DNA of 45,485 nucleotides from Burkholderia ambifaria (GTDB lineage: Bacteria > Pseudomonadota > Gammaproteobacteria > Burkholderiales > Burkholderiaceae), in assembly GCF_001443045.1 (NCBI RefSeq), contig NZ_LKPJ01000031.1, positions 1 to 45,485 on the forward strand, given 5' to 3'. Made by a program: the position numbers and the translations under genes. The notes beneath the pieces are model-generated. The model did not search any database. It was not told the DNA's origin and saw nothing but the letters and a program-made list of their open reading frames with translations. Below, piece by piece: positions 9,437 to 17,256 of this stretch. Within the stretch, counting starts at the first letter, position 1. Every line of letters begins with the position of its first letter.

Positions 9437-10913
9437 GTGCGCCGGGAGACCGGCAAGGTGTAGGTGGTGAGAGTCCACTACGATGAAGGCGTAGCGAGCC
9501 ACATCGCCCCCGAGCCGTGCGCGGGCATCCGCGAGGAGGTCAGCGAAGCGTCGGCAGGGGAATGTGTAGGCCAGCCATGGAGCCACGAAATGGTTTATAT
9601 CCCGGATGCCGACGCGCTCCAGTACGTGGAAGGCAATACGAGCGGGCGCGACATCGCGAGTGCCTGCCGATCCGGCGTGGTCGTAGAACCTGGCATGCAC
9701 GCAAGCGCCTTGCACGGGAACCGGGAGATCTCACGTCTGACCTGGCGTGGTAGCGGTATTGGCCAGGTCCGCGTCGGGAAGGCGAGGAGCCGAAGCCGAT
9801 GATGCACGGACGTGAGAAGTCAGACTCCGCCGTAGTAGCGAGGAAGCCTGCGAACAAGGTCGGGAAACCGACTGCGGAGTGGGTGGAGCCAAGGGCGGGG
9901 ACCGAGGGAAACGCGAACCAGAATCGCACGCGCCGGGCGCAGAACCGGGGAAGCGTGTCACAGGGACTGGATCGCGTACGGCAGTTGGCGAAACAGCATA
10001 GGAAGATGCGATTCACGACGTTGCTGCACCACGTCACAGTTGAGCGGTTGAGCGCTGCGTTCTATGCGCTTAAACGTAAGGCGGCGCCGGGAGTTGACGG
10101 CATGACGTGGCAAAGCTATGAAGCGGGACTGGAGAGCAATCTCCGGGACCTGCACAGGCGGGTTCACACAGGGAGCTACCGTGCCCTGCCAGTGCTGCGC
10201 CGGTATATACCCAAGGGCGACGGAGGTCTCAGGCCGTTGGGTATAGCTGCGCTGAAAGACAAGCTTGTGCAGAGCGTAATGGTTGATGTTCTGAACGCCA
10301 TTTATGAGGGAGACTTCCTCGGCTTCTCGTGCGGATTTCGTCCGGGTCGTAACCAGCATGATGCGCTCGACGCATTGGCTGCAGCGATTCAGTGGCGACC
10401 GGTGAACTGGATTCTGGATGCCGACATTCGAAGCTTTTTCGACACCGTCAACAAGCAATGGTTGATCCGTTTCGTGAAGCATCGGGTGGCAGACCCGCGA
10501 GTCATTCGCCTGATCGGCAAATGGCTTGATGCTGGGGTGCTGGACGATGGCCGGCTGATGTCGGTACAGGCCGGTACGCCCCAGGGTTCGGTGATCTCCC
10601 CTCTACTCGCCAATATCTATCTGCATTATGTCTTTGATTTGTGGATAGAACGGTGGCGGCGTCAGCGGGCCCGAGGCACGGTGGTTGTGTCGCGGTATGC
10701 GGACGATACGGTGGCGGGCTTCCAGTACGAAGCAGATGCGTTGCTGCTGATGAAGGACCTGCGGCAACGCATGGAGGAATTCGACCTCACGCTGCACCCG
10801 GAGAAGACCCGTCTGCTGGAGTTTGGTCGGTATGCCGCCGAGCGGCGAAGGCGTAAGGGCACGGGGAAGCCGGAGACGTTTGCTTATCTGGGTTTCACCC
10901 ACATAAGTGGGAC
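9437..10913 (+). mobile_element. Group II intron, 3'-truncated
   Basis: The intron begins with GTGCGCC at 9437, matching the GUGYG 5' consensus of bacterial group II introns, directly after an intact IS5 exon. About 360 bases of structured, non-coding RNA domain precede the reverse transcriptase frame. Homology to intron sequence stops near 10905-10915, in the region where the maturase (domain X) should start. I find no domain V-like hairpin or 3' AY end downstream, so the element should be unable to splice or move by itself. The right-hand coordinate is an estimate within about 15 bases. Confidence 0.8.
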
Positions 10914-10983
10914 GTTACCCTTCGGTGATGACTTGATATCAGGCCGATATCGCGCAGGAAACGTTTCAGTAACGGAGGAGTAA
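9799..10983 (+). pseudogene. ltrA: Group II intron reverse transcriptase, lacking maturase domain
   Basis: The open frame gives 394 residues, with reverse transcriptase blocks in order: KRKAAPGVDGMTW, RRYIPKGDGGLRPLGIAALK, GFSCGFRPGRNQHDAL, ADIRSFFDTV, GTPQGSVISPLLANIYL and the catalytic SRYADDTVAGF (the YADD box). It runs to TFAYLGFTHI, after which group II proteins normally continue into the thumb/maturase domain X and often an HNH domain. Here the last 25 or so residues are unrelated sequence from the junction. The catalytic polymerase residues remain, so a truncated protein could be made, but splicing help and mobility should be lost. Confidence 0.85.
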
Positions 10984-11278
10984 CGCTGCGTCTTCTAGTC
11001 CCGAGTTGGGACAGGTGTCCTGAATCGGGATGCTCTGTCGCGGGACGCCACAAAGAGTCGCGCCGGCCTTCAAACCCGGTTGGATGCTGAGGCAACGCCA
11101 TGCAACGCCATGCAACGCGCGGCAACGCAATGCAACGAGGATGCTTGAAGGATTGCTTGTGGGATGCTTCAAGCATCTGCTAGCAAGTGCTCACGGATGC
11201 TTGCACCCAAGATGGGCTTTGTAGCGACGCGCCAAAACAACACTTCTTAGATTGGCGGGTTCTTTGGCGGGTAGAAAC
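10914..11278. other. Junction region with short repeats, no gene recognised
   Basis: Beyond the intron break the sequence is of unknown origin and I see no convincing coding frame. Around 11090-11137 it carries repeated GGCAACGC/ATGCAACG units, followed by an inverted repeat. Short direct copies of TTGGCGGGT occur near 11253-11270. It looks like debris from insertions and deletions beside a tRNA gene. Confidence 0.5.
11140..11177. repeat. 11-bp inverted repeat
   Basis: GATGCTTGAAG at 11140-11150 pairs perfectly with CTTCAAGCATC at 11167-11177 over a 16-nt loop. No T-run follows on either side. It could be a stem-loop left from a mobile element end; no function can be assigned. Confidence 0.55.
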
Positions 11279-11301
11279 GAAAAACGGGCCGAGAGGCCCG
11301 T
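11279..11301 (-). terminator. Terminator of tRNA-Ser
   Basis: On the minus strand ACGGGCC (11295-11301) and GGCCCGT (11284-11290) form a short GC-rich hairpin with a 4-nt loop, followed by a run of T on that strand (11279-11284). It lies 15 bases past the tRNA 3' end. Confidence 0.8.
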
Positions 11302-11315
11302 CTTTGCTAGTGTCC

Positions 11316-11406
11316 TGGCGGAGAGAGGGGGATTCGAACCCCCGATAGGCGATTAACCTATACACGCTTTCCAGGCGTGCGACTTAAACCACTCATCCAT
11401 CTCTCC
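11316..11406 (-). tRNA. tRNA-Ser (GGA anticodon)
   Basis: On the minus strand the acceptor stem GGAGAGA (from 11406) pairs with TCTCTCC. The anticodon arm is CACGC-CTGGAAA-GCGTG, giving anticodon GGA, which reads UCC and UCU serine codons. The long variable arm typical of class II tRNAs (TAGGTTAATCGCCTA) is present, and the T-arm reads GGGGGTTCGAATCCCCC. The 3' CCA is encoded (11316-11318). tRNA-Ser genes are common integration targets for islands, and the atypical DNA ends right beside its 3' end. Confidence 0.97.
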
Positions 11407-11417
11407 GGAAGACCGAG

Positions 11418-11423
11418 AGTATA
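11418..11423 (-). promoter_or_regulatory. Likely -10 element of the tRNA-Ser promoter
   Basis: On the minus strand TATACT lies 12 bases before the tRNA 5' end, with TGC just before it, close to an extended -10. No good -35 is visible at the proper distance. Confidence 0.5.
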
Positions 11424-11637
11424 GCAAACTCTGGCGGCCGCCCGCCACTCCCTTCGACGATCCACCGAAATCGGTCAGGAACTCCTTACAGCGGCCGCAG
11501 CGGCGCGCCCGCCTCGCCTCGCCTCGAATGCCGACCCCGCGAGCGGGGTAGCGGGGTTCCCCGGTCTGGCGTCGCGTGGCGCGCGGCCCGAGTCTGTTAT
11601 CTTCCCGGGCATCTCATTGCTTTCCCGCCGATTCTCC

Positions 11638-12258
11638 ATGACTGACCGCATCGTCGCCGCATTCGATTTCGACGGCACCATCACGACCACCGACAGCTTC
11701 CGCCATTTCGTCCGCTACGCGGTCGGCACGCCGCGCTTCGCGTGGGCCGGGCTGCGTGCGCTGCCGTGGATCGCCGCGATGAAGGCCGGGCTGCTGTCGC
11801 GCGGCGACGCGAAGGCGAAGTTCGCGTGGTTTGCGTTCGGGGCGATCCGCGAGGACGCGCTCGATGCAGTGGCGCTGCGGTTCGTCGACAGCTATCTGCC
11901 GAACCTCGTGCGTCCGGACATGCTGGAACGGGTGCGCGAGCATCGCGCGCGCGGACACGAAGTCGTGCTGGTCAGCGCGTCGCCGTCGCTGTATCTGGAG
12001 AAGTGGGCGAGGACGGCGGGCATCGACACGGTGCTCGCGACGCGCCTCGCATTCGAGCGCGGCACGTTCACCGGGCGGCTGAACGGCGAGAACTGCTGGG
12101 GCCCGCAGAAGGTCGTGCGCTTGCGCGGCTGGTGGGGCAATCAGGCGCCCGGGAAACTGTTCGCGTACGGTGACAGCCGCGGCGACAAGGAAATGGCCGA
12201 GCTCGCGAACTGGGCGTGGATTCGCGGGCAGGGGCCGATGCCGCCGATCGGCGACTGA
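11638..12258 (+). CDS. HAD-IB family phosphatase (SerB-like)
   Basis: A 206-residue soluble hydrolase. Motif I is FDFDGTIT near residue 11, where the first Asp would be phosphorylated. Motif II is VLVSASPSLYLEKW, and the C-terminal metal motif is YGDSRGDKEM, where family members usually show GDSxxD. The set is typical of HAD subfamily IB (phosphoserine phosphatase-like and related phosphatases). The substrate cannot be inferred; homologues are often annotated only as HAD-IB hydrolases. ATG 11638 is preferred to an upstream in-frame start at 11617 because it leads directly into motif I. It is convergent with the broken desaturase, 25 bp apart. Confidence 0.87.
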   Translation: MTDRIVAAFDFDGTITTTDSFRHFVRYAVGTPRFAWAGLRALPWIAAMKAGLLSRGDAKAKFAWFAFGAIREDALDAVALRFVDSYLPNLVRPDMLERVREHRARGHEVVLVSASPSLYLEKWARTAGIDTVLATRLAFERGTFTGRLNGENCWGPQKVVRLRGWWGNQAPGKLFAYGDSRGDKEMAELANWAWIRGQGPMPPIGD

Positions 12259-12283
12259 TGGATCGACAGCGCCGGCGCCGCTA

Positions 12284-13227
12284 TTACGCGTCGGCCCGCT
12301 GCCCGCCGTGCGTGCTGCGAGCCGGACGATACGCGCCCCAGCGATTCGCCCGCTTGAACGTGCCGACGTCGTTGAACCGCACGCCGACCTCACGCAGTGC
12401 CGCATGCGCGGTGCGCGCGGTCAGCTGCCGGATGTAGAACGGATCGCGCACGACGAAGTGATGGATCGCGTGCGTGCTGCCGAAGTTGAAGCAGAACAGC
12501 TGGAACGGCAGCATCCACCACGGGTTGAGTACCTGGGTCTGCTGGATCACGTTGCGCGAGTCGATGTCGCCGAAGTAATGCATGTTCGAGCTGACGAAAT
12601 TGATGCAGAAGCTGCGCACGAAGTTCGGCCCGAGCCACACGACCGCAAGGAAATCGACGACGTGCATCACGCGCTCGACGACGGCCGGCACGGTCACCGC
12701 ATAGCCGAACGCATGCAGCGCGAACAGGCCGGCGTGATAGACGATGAATGCGTGATCAGCATCCGCTTCACACCCCAGCGCTCGCCGTTGGTGATGCCGA
12801 ATTCCTCGAGATCCGATTCGCCGCCCGACACCTTGTGGTGATGCAGGTGCATGCGCCGGCGTGTCCACGGGTTGATCGTGCCCGGCCGCGTGAGCCAGCA
12901 CAGCGCCATCATCAGGTGATAGGCCCACGGCGTCTTCCTGAAGTACATCAGATGGATCAGGTCGTGCTCGAGTTCGTGGATCAGCGACGTGACGAACGCC
13001 GCGAGCGGCAGCGCGACGTACCATGCGATCGCGCCGCGCGCATACAGCCACGCGATCGCGAGCATCGCGCTCACCGACACGGCCATCACGGTCGCGCCGA
13101 CGAGGTTCTGGTTGTCGAGCAGCGGAAAGCGCGCGCGGATCGAGTCGCTCGCGGCGTTGACCTCTCGACGGACATACGCGACCTTGTCGGCGTCGTGTCG
13201 AAAGACGGTTCGTGCGGGTTGGCTCAT
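12284..13227 (-). pseudogene. Fatty acid desaturase, disrupted by a frameshift
   Basis: Two overlapping minus-strand frames together encode one membrane fatty acid desaturase of about 313 residues. The first runs from MSQPARTVFRHDAD at 13227 through the His boxes HELEHD and HLHHH, and then shifts out of frame at about 12750-12765 (after GVKRMLI). The second supplies DHAFIVYHAGLFALHAF and onward with THAIHH, ending at the stop 12284-12286. The three His clusters are the di-iron ligands of the family. A net loss of one base explains it, for example loss of one GATC from a GATCGATC repeat. As sequenced the protein would lose its C-terminal third and the last His box. It lies divergent from an AraC-type regulator. 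A sequencing error is the main alternative. Confidence 0.82.
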
Positions 13228-13321
13228 CGACCGGAATCCGTGCGGAAAGAGTGGGGCGCAATGCCGATGTGACAAGCATAGGCGTGCCCCGTTGCGCACG
13301 CGAGGGCCGCCGGTGCCAATG

Positions 13322-13411
13322 ATGGTGTCATTTCGGGCCGCGATGGCTGGTGCACGAGCGCCCGATGCAGCCTCGTGCGGCTAGAGTGCCGCCGTGGTGT
13401 CATTGCGGGCC
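13322..13411. promoter_or_regulatory. Two direct repeats between desaturase and AraC regulator
   Basis: TGGTGTCATTTCGGGCC at 13322-13338 and TGGTGTCATTGCGGGCC at 13395-13411 match in 16 of 17 bases. Their starts are 73 bp apart, close to seven turns of DNA. AraC-type regulators often bind repeated direct half-sites, so this is a candidate operator for the neighbouring regulator. Confidence 0.55.
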
Positions 13412-13453
13412 AGCGACGCTACAATCCGCCGAAACCGCTCCGGAGTCCGCCGC

Positions 13454-14491
13454 ATGGCCCTGTCCGTTCCGGATGCCGCGCGCCAGCTGAACAAGGCGAC
13501 GGTATCGTCCGCGTATGCACTGTTCATGCTGATGCTTGCCGAGGAGCGCGGCATCGATGGCGGCCGCATTCTCGCCGGCTCGGGCGTCGAGCGCGACCGG
13601 CTCGCCCAGCCCGATGCGCGCATCACGCCGCTGCAGCAGGCCGCGATCGTGTTCAACCTGCTCGATGCGACCAACGATCCGTCGATCGCAATCGAGATCG
13701 GCCTGCGCAGCAGTCTGACGAAATCCGGGCTGATCGGCTTCGGGCTGATGAGTTGCGCAACGCTCGGCGAGGCGATCGCGCTCGGCATCCGTTATTTGCC
13801 GACGCGCGTGCCGTTCTTTTCGGTGAGGCTCGCGCAACTCGACGGGATCGTCGACATCGACGTGCTCGAGGCGTTTCCGCTCGGGCGGCTGCGCCAGTTC
13901 GCGGTGGAGAACTTCCTGGTCGAGACGGCGATCCTGTTCAACTCGCTGCTCGATCCCGCGCCAGGCCGCACGTTGCAATCGCGTGCGGAGCTGCATTTCG
14001 AATGGCCCGAGCCGCCGTGGTTCGAGCGCTATCGGGCGCGGCTGCCGCGCTGTCATTTCGACGCGCGTGCGAACCGTATCCGCTGCGACGCCGCGCTGCT
14101 CGACGAGCCGATCGGCACCGCGAACGCGCAGACGGCGCAGATGATCGTCCAGCAATGCGAGGCCGAGCTCGCGCGGCTCGGTTATGCGGAAAGCATCGTC
14201 GAGCGCGTGCGCAACCTGCTGATCTGCGGCGAGGCCGGCTATCCATCGGTCGACGCGGTCGCGCGCGAACTTCACGTATCGGCGCGTACGCTGAAACGCA
14301 AGCTCGCGGAATTCGGCGCGACCTATTCGGCGCTGCTCGACGAGATCCGGCTGCGCGATGCGCTCCGCTTGCTCGAGGGCACGCGCCTGCCGGTCGACGA
14401 GATCGCGGCGCGGGTCGGCTATACCGATCGCGCGAATTTCACGCGGGCGTTCAAGCGCTGGACCGGCGTCGCGCCGAGCGAGCGGCGCTGA
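13454..14491 (+). CDS. AraC-family regulator with Arabinose_bd-type N-terminal domain
   Basis: A 345-residue regulator. The N-terminal part (about residues 20-205) matches the sensor domain of the OruR/ArgR-like AraC group, and the C-terminal double helix-turn-helix includes AVARELHVSARTLKRKLAEFG and VDEIAARVGYTDRANFTRAFKRWTGVAPSERR. The start is ATG 13454 (MALSVPDAAR). It is divergent from the fatty acid desaturase with 226 bp between the starts and probably controls it; in other bacteria related AraC proteins control unsaturation or catabolic genes. The ligand is unknown. The candidate operator repeats lie between it and the desaturase. Confidence 0.9.
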   Translation: MALSVPDAARQLNKATVSSAYALFMLMLAEERGIDGGRILAGSGVERDRLAQPDARITPLQQAAIVFNLLDATNDPSIAIEIGLRSSLTKSGLIGFGLMSCATLGEAIALGIRYLPTRVPFFSVRLAQLDGIVDIDVLEAFPLGRLRQFAVENFLVETAILFNSLLDPAPGRTLQSRAELHFEWPEPPWFERYRARLPRCHFDARANRIRCDAALLDEPIGTANAQTAQMIVQQCEAELARLGYAESIVERVRNLLICGEAGYPSVDAVARELHVSARTLKRKLAEFGATYSALLDEIRLRDALRLLEGTRLPVDEIAARVGYTDRANFTRAFKRWTGVAPSERR

Positions 14492-14574
14492 TTGCGCGCC
14501 GGGCGGCGCGGGCCGGTGCCGGCCGTGTGCCGCGGCGTCGATCCATCGATCCAGCGGCCATGCGACCGATCAGA

Positions 14575-15624
14575 TCAGACGATCGCAACCCAGTTCGCCC
14601 CGCGGCCGCCCGGCACGCGCGCGCGCAATGCCAGCGTGCCGTCGTGCTGCGCGATCGCGTAGACCGACACATGTTCCGACTGTTCGCCGCACGCGACGAG
14701 CCAGCGTCCCGACGGATCGATCGCGAAGCCGCGCGGTTGCGTTTCGGTGGCCGTCGCGTGCGCGGGTTCGAAGCAGCCGTGCGCATCGCGGCGATAGCAG
14801 AGCAACTGACTCGACGTGCGTTCGCCGACATACGCGAAGCGCTCGTCGGGCGTCAGGTGGAGATCGGCGGCCCACACGGCGGGCTCGGTCGGCGCGGGCG
14901 GGCGCGCATGGCCTTGCGCGAGATCGGCGATGGCCGGGTGGCGCGCGCTGATCTGTGCGTCGCCGAGGCGACCGCTTTCGGCGTCGCGCGCGAAGGTCGC
15001 GAGCGTGGCTTGGAACTCGCTGACCGCGACGAGCGCACGGCCGTCGCGCGCGAAGCGCAGGTGGCGCGGCCCGAAGCCGCCCGGCACGCGCGTTTCGCCG
15101 TGTTCGAGCGCACGCAGGCCGCCGGCATCCTCGACGAGCGCTAACGTGAAGATCCGGTCGGAGCCGAGCGAGCTGACATACGCGAACCGGTTGTCCGGCG
15201 ACACGACGACCGCGTGCGCGTTCGCGATGCCGTGCGCGACCTGCAGCGGCGCACCGTCGCCGTCGCGCATGCGGGCGGCGTCGTAGAGGCTCAGCGAATT
15301 GCCGCCGTACGACGCGCCGAGCAGCCAGCGGCCGCTGCGGTCGAGCGACAGGTACGCGTGGCTCGCGTCGATCGCGGTTGCACCGATGCGTGCAAGCGCG
15401 CCGGTACTCGTCGCGACGCGGAACGCGACGATCGTCGGCTGCTCGCCGCGCGTCGCGACGTACAGCCGCGCGCGATCGGGCTGCACGGCGATGGGCATCG
15501 CGACGTCGCCGGCCGGGTAGCGGGTGAGCGGCGCGAGCGCGCCGTCGGGCGCGAGCGAGAACGTGGCGAGGTCGCCGTCGGCGGCATTCGAGACGACGAC
15601 GGTCAGGCTGTCAGTGTTCGGCAT
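14575..15624 (-). CDS. Lactonase-family seven-bladed beta-propeller (6-phosphogluconolactonase type)
   Basis: A 349-residue protein of the lactonase family (YbhE/Pgl-like), with repeated blades visible as GDLATFSLAPDGALAPL, AFRVATSTGALARIG, LSLYDAARM, LATFARDAESGRLG and SVYAIAQHDGTLALRARV, and GFGPRHLRFARDGR in the middle. Such proteins hydrolyse sugar lactones or related cyclic esters, and some propellers of this type have other roles. The start at 15624 (MPNTDSLT) overlaps the end of the upstream MFS gene by 14 bp, so the two are very probably one operon: a sugar-acid importer with a lactone-processing enzyme. The substrate is not shown. Confidence 0.85.
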   Translation of the reverse strand: MPNTDSLTVVVSNAADGDLATFSLAPDGALAPLTRYPAGDVAMPIAVQPDRARLYVATRGEQPTIVAFRVATSTGALARIGATAIDASHAYLSLDRSGRWLLGASYGGNSLSLYDAARMRDGDGAPLQVAHGIANAHAVVVSPDNRFAYVSSLGSDRIFTLALVEDAGGLRALEHGETRVPGGFGPRHLRFARDGRALVAVSEFQATLATFARDAESGRLGDAQISARHPAIADLAQGHARPPAPTEPAVWAADLHLTPDERFAYVGERTSSQLLCYRRDAHGCFEPAHATATETQPRGFAIDPSGRWLVACGEQSEHVSVYAIAQHDGTLALRARVPGGRGANWVAIV

Positions 15625-17020
15625 GGCGGAGCATCGCGGTGTTCGTGAAGGACTCGTCGGTCGGCAGGCCGCGCGGCGGATCGCTGCGCCGGTGCGTGCG
15701 AGCGAACAGCGCGGCGACCGCGGCGACGAGGGATGCGATCGCGAGCGCATACAGGCCGCCCGTGATCGAACCCGTATGTTGCTTCAGATAGCCGAATGCC
15801 GTCGGCGCGACGAAGCCGCCGAGGTTGCCGATCGAGTTGATCAGCGCGATCACGGCCGCGGCCACGCGCGTGTCGAGATAGCCCTGCGGGATCGGCCAGA
15901 ACAGCGACGACGCGGCCTTGAAGCCGAGCGCGGCGAAGCAGATCGACGCGAACGACCAGACGGGATCGTGCGAGGTCGACGCGAACAGCCCGCACGCGGC
16001 GAGCACGAGCGCGAACGACAGCCAGCGCTGCGGATGCTTCCACTTCGCGGACAGCACCGCGAAACCATACATCGCGCCGATCGCGATCATCCACGGAATC
16101 GTGTTGTAGAGGCCGACCTGGAAGTCGGTGAGGCCGCCCATCTTGCGGATGATCGTCGGCAGCCAGAAGGTGGCCGCGTAGATCGTCAGCTGGATCGCGA
16201 AATACAGGAAGCAGAACAGCATGATCTGCGGGTCGCGCAGCAGCGTGGCGGCCGATACCTGCACCTTCGAGCGCACATCGCGTGTCGCGCGCTCCGCGTC
16301 GAGCGCGTTCTGGAGTGCCGCGCGTTCGTCGGCGCTGAGCCACGTCGCGTCGCGAATATGTGATTTCAGCAGCAGCCAGCTTGCGCCGCACAGCGCGACC
16401 GAGAACATTCCTTCGATCAGGAACATCCATTGCCAGCCCTGCAGGCCGAAGCCGTGGATCGACAGCAGCGCGCCGGTGACGGGCCCGGACAGCACCGACG
16501 CGAACGCGGAACCGCCGAGGAAGATCGCCATCGCCTTGCCGCGTTCCTGCGGCGGCAGCCATTGCGACAGGTACAGCACGACGCCGGGGAAGAAGCCGGC
16601 CTCGGCCGCGCCGAGCAGGAAGCGCAACACATAGAACGACGTGTCGTTCCACACGAACGCCATCGCGGCCGCGACGATCCCCCACGTCGCCATGATCCGC
16701 GCGAGCCAGATGCGTGCGCCGTAGCGCTGCATCAGCAGGTTCGACGGCACTTCGAACAGCGCGTAGCCGACGAAGAACAGGCCGGCGCCGAGCCCGTACG
16801 CGGCCGCGCCGATGCCGATCGACGCTTCGAGGTGGCGATCGACGAAGCCGACGTTCACGCGGTCGATGTAGTTCGCGATGAACATGATCAGCACGAGCGG
16901 CAGCACGTGCCATTTCACTTTCGAGATGGCGGACGCGAGCGGGTCGCGGCCGGACAGGGCGGGCGAGGTCAAGGGAGTCTCCGGTCGGACGGCGAACGGG
17001 GCGGTGGCCCGCGTCGGCAT
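15611..17020 (-). CDS. MFS transporter, anion:cation symporter (ACS) family
   Basis: A 469-residue twelve-helix major facilitator. It shows LPLVLIMFIANYIDRVNVGF near the start, the loop 2-3 sequence LLMQRYGARIWLARIMATWG and LGAAEAGFFPGVVLYLSQWLPPQERGKAMAIF, all typical of the ACS branch that carries galactonate, glucarate, phthalate and hydroxyphenylacetate-type anions. It overlaps the lactonase by 14 bp. The ATG at 17020 has no good ribosome site. A TTG at 16972 preceded by GGAG six bases upstream (GGAGACTCCCTTG) fits the family start better, as it removes 16 residues with no homologous counterpart. A palindromic site lies just upstream. Confidence 0.88.
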   Translation of the reverse strand: MPTRATAPFAVRPETPLTSPALSGRDPLASAISKVKWHVLPLVLIMFIANYIDRVNVGFVDRHLEASIGIGAAAYGLGAGLFFVGYALFEVPSNLLMQRYGARIWLARIMATWGIVAAAMAFVWNDTSFYVLRFLLGAAEAGFFPGVVLYLSQWLPPQERGKAMAIFLGGSAFASVLSGPVTGALLSIHGFGLQGWQWMFLIEGMFSVALCGASWLLLKSHIRDATWLSADERAALQNALDAERATRDVRSKVQVSAATLLRDPQIMLFCFLYFAIQLTIYAATFWLPTIIRKMGGLTDFQVGLYNTIPWMIAIGAMYGFAVLSAKWKHPQRWLSFALVLAACGLFASTSHDPVWSFASICFAALGFKAASSLFWPIPQGYLDTRVAAAVIALINSIGNLGGFVAPTAFGYLKQHTGSITGGLYALAIASLVAAVAALFARTHRRSDPPRGLPTDESFTNTAMLRHAEH

Positions 17021-17038
17021 CGGGGGGATTTAAGTAGT

Positions 17039-17055
17039 ATGTCGTCGTATGACAT
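17039..17055. promoter_or_regulatory. Small palindrome upstream of the MFS/lactonase operon
   Basis: ATGTC-gtcgtat-GACAT at 17039-17055, with partly symmetric flanks. It sits 20-35 bp from the annotated MFS start and resembles the short palindromic operators of GntR-type regulators. No matching regulator gene is adjacent. Confidence 0.35.
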
Positions 17056-17256
17056 GGTACGCCTGAGACGACGGCCTGACGTCGCGGGTTTACCCGAAAT
17101 ATGCCCAAATAGTGGGGAATATCATGAAGATAGTATCGGAGCCAATCACATCTGATGACGTATAACATCGGTTGGCAATCCGCCGGCGCAGGATGGTGCT
17201 CAGTGCTCTGAAGGGATTTGCCCCCAAGGCATTCGGCCGGCTTCCCGCGGCGAGCG

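Noticed and set aside
11090..11137. CRISPR-like array
   Set aside because: The GGCAACGC/ATGCAACG repeats are short, directly abutting and irregular, with no spacers.
10914..11278. Domain V and 3' end of the group II intron
   Set aside because: I looked for the conserved 34-nt hairpin and AY end and did not find it, so the intron is called truncated.
15603..17168. Alternative long minus-strand frame over the MFS gene
   Set aside because: It is Arg-rich shadow sequence in another frame; the MFS frame has all helices and family motifs.
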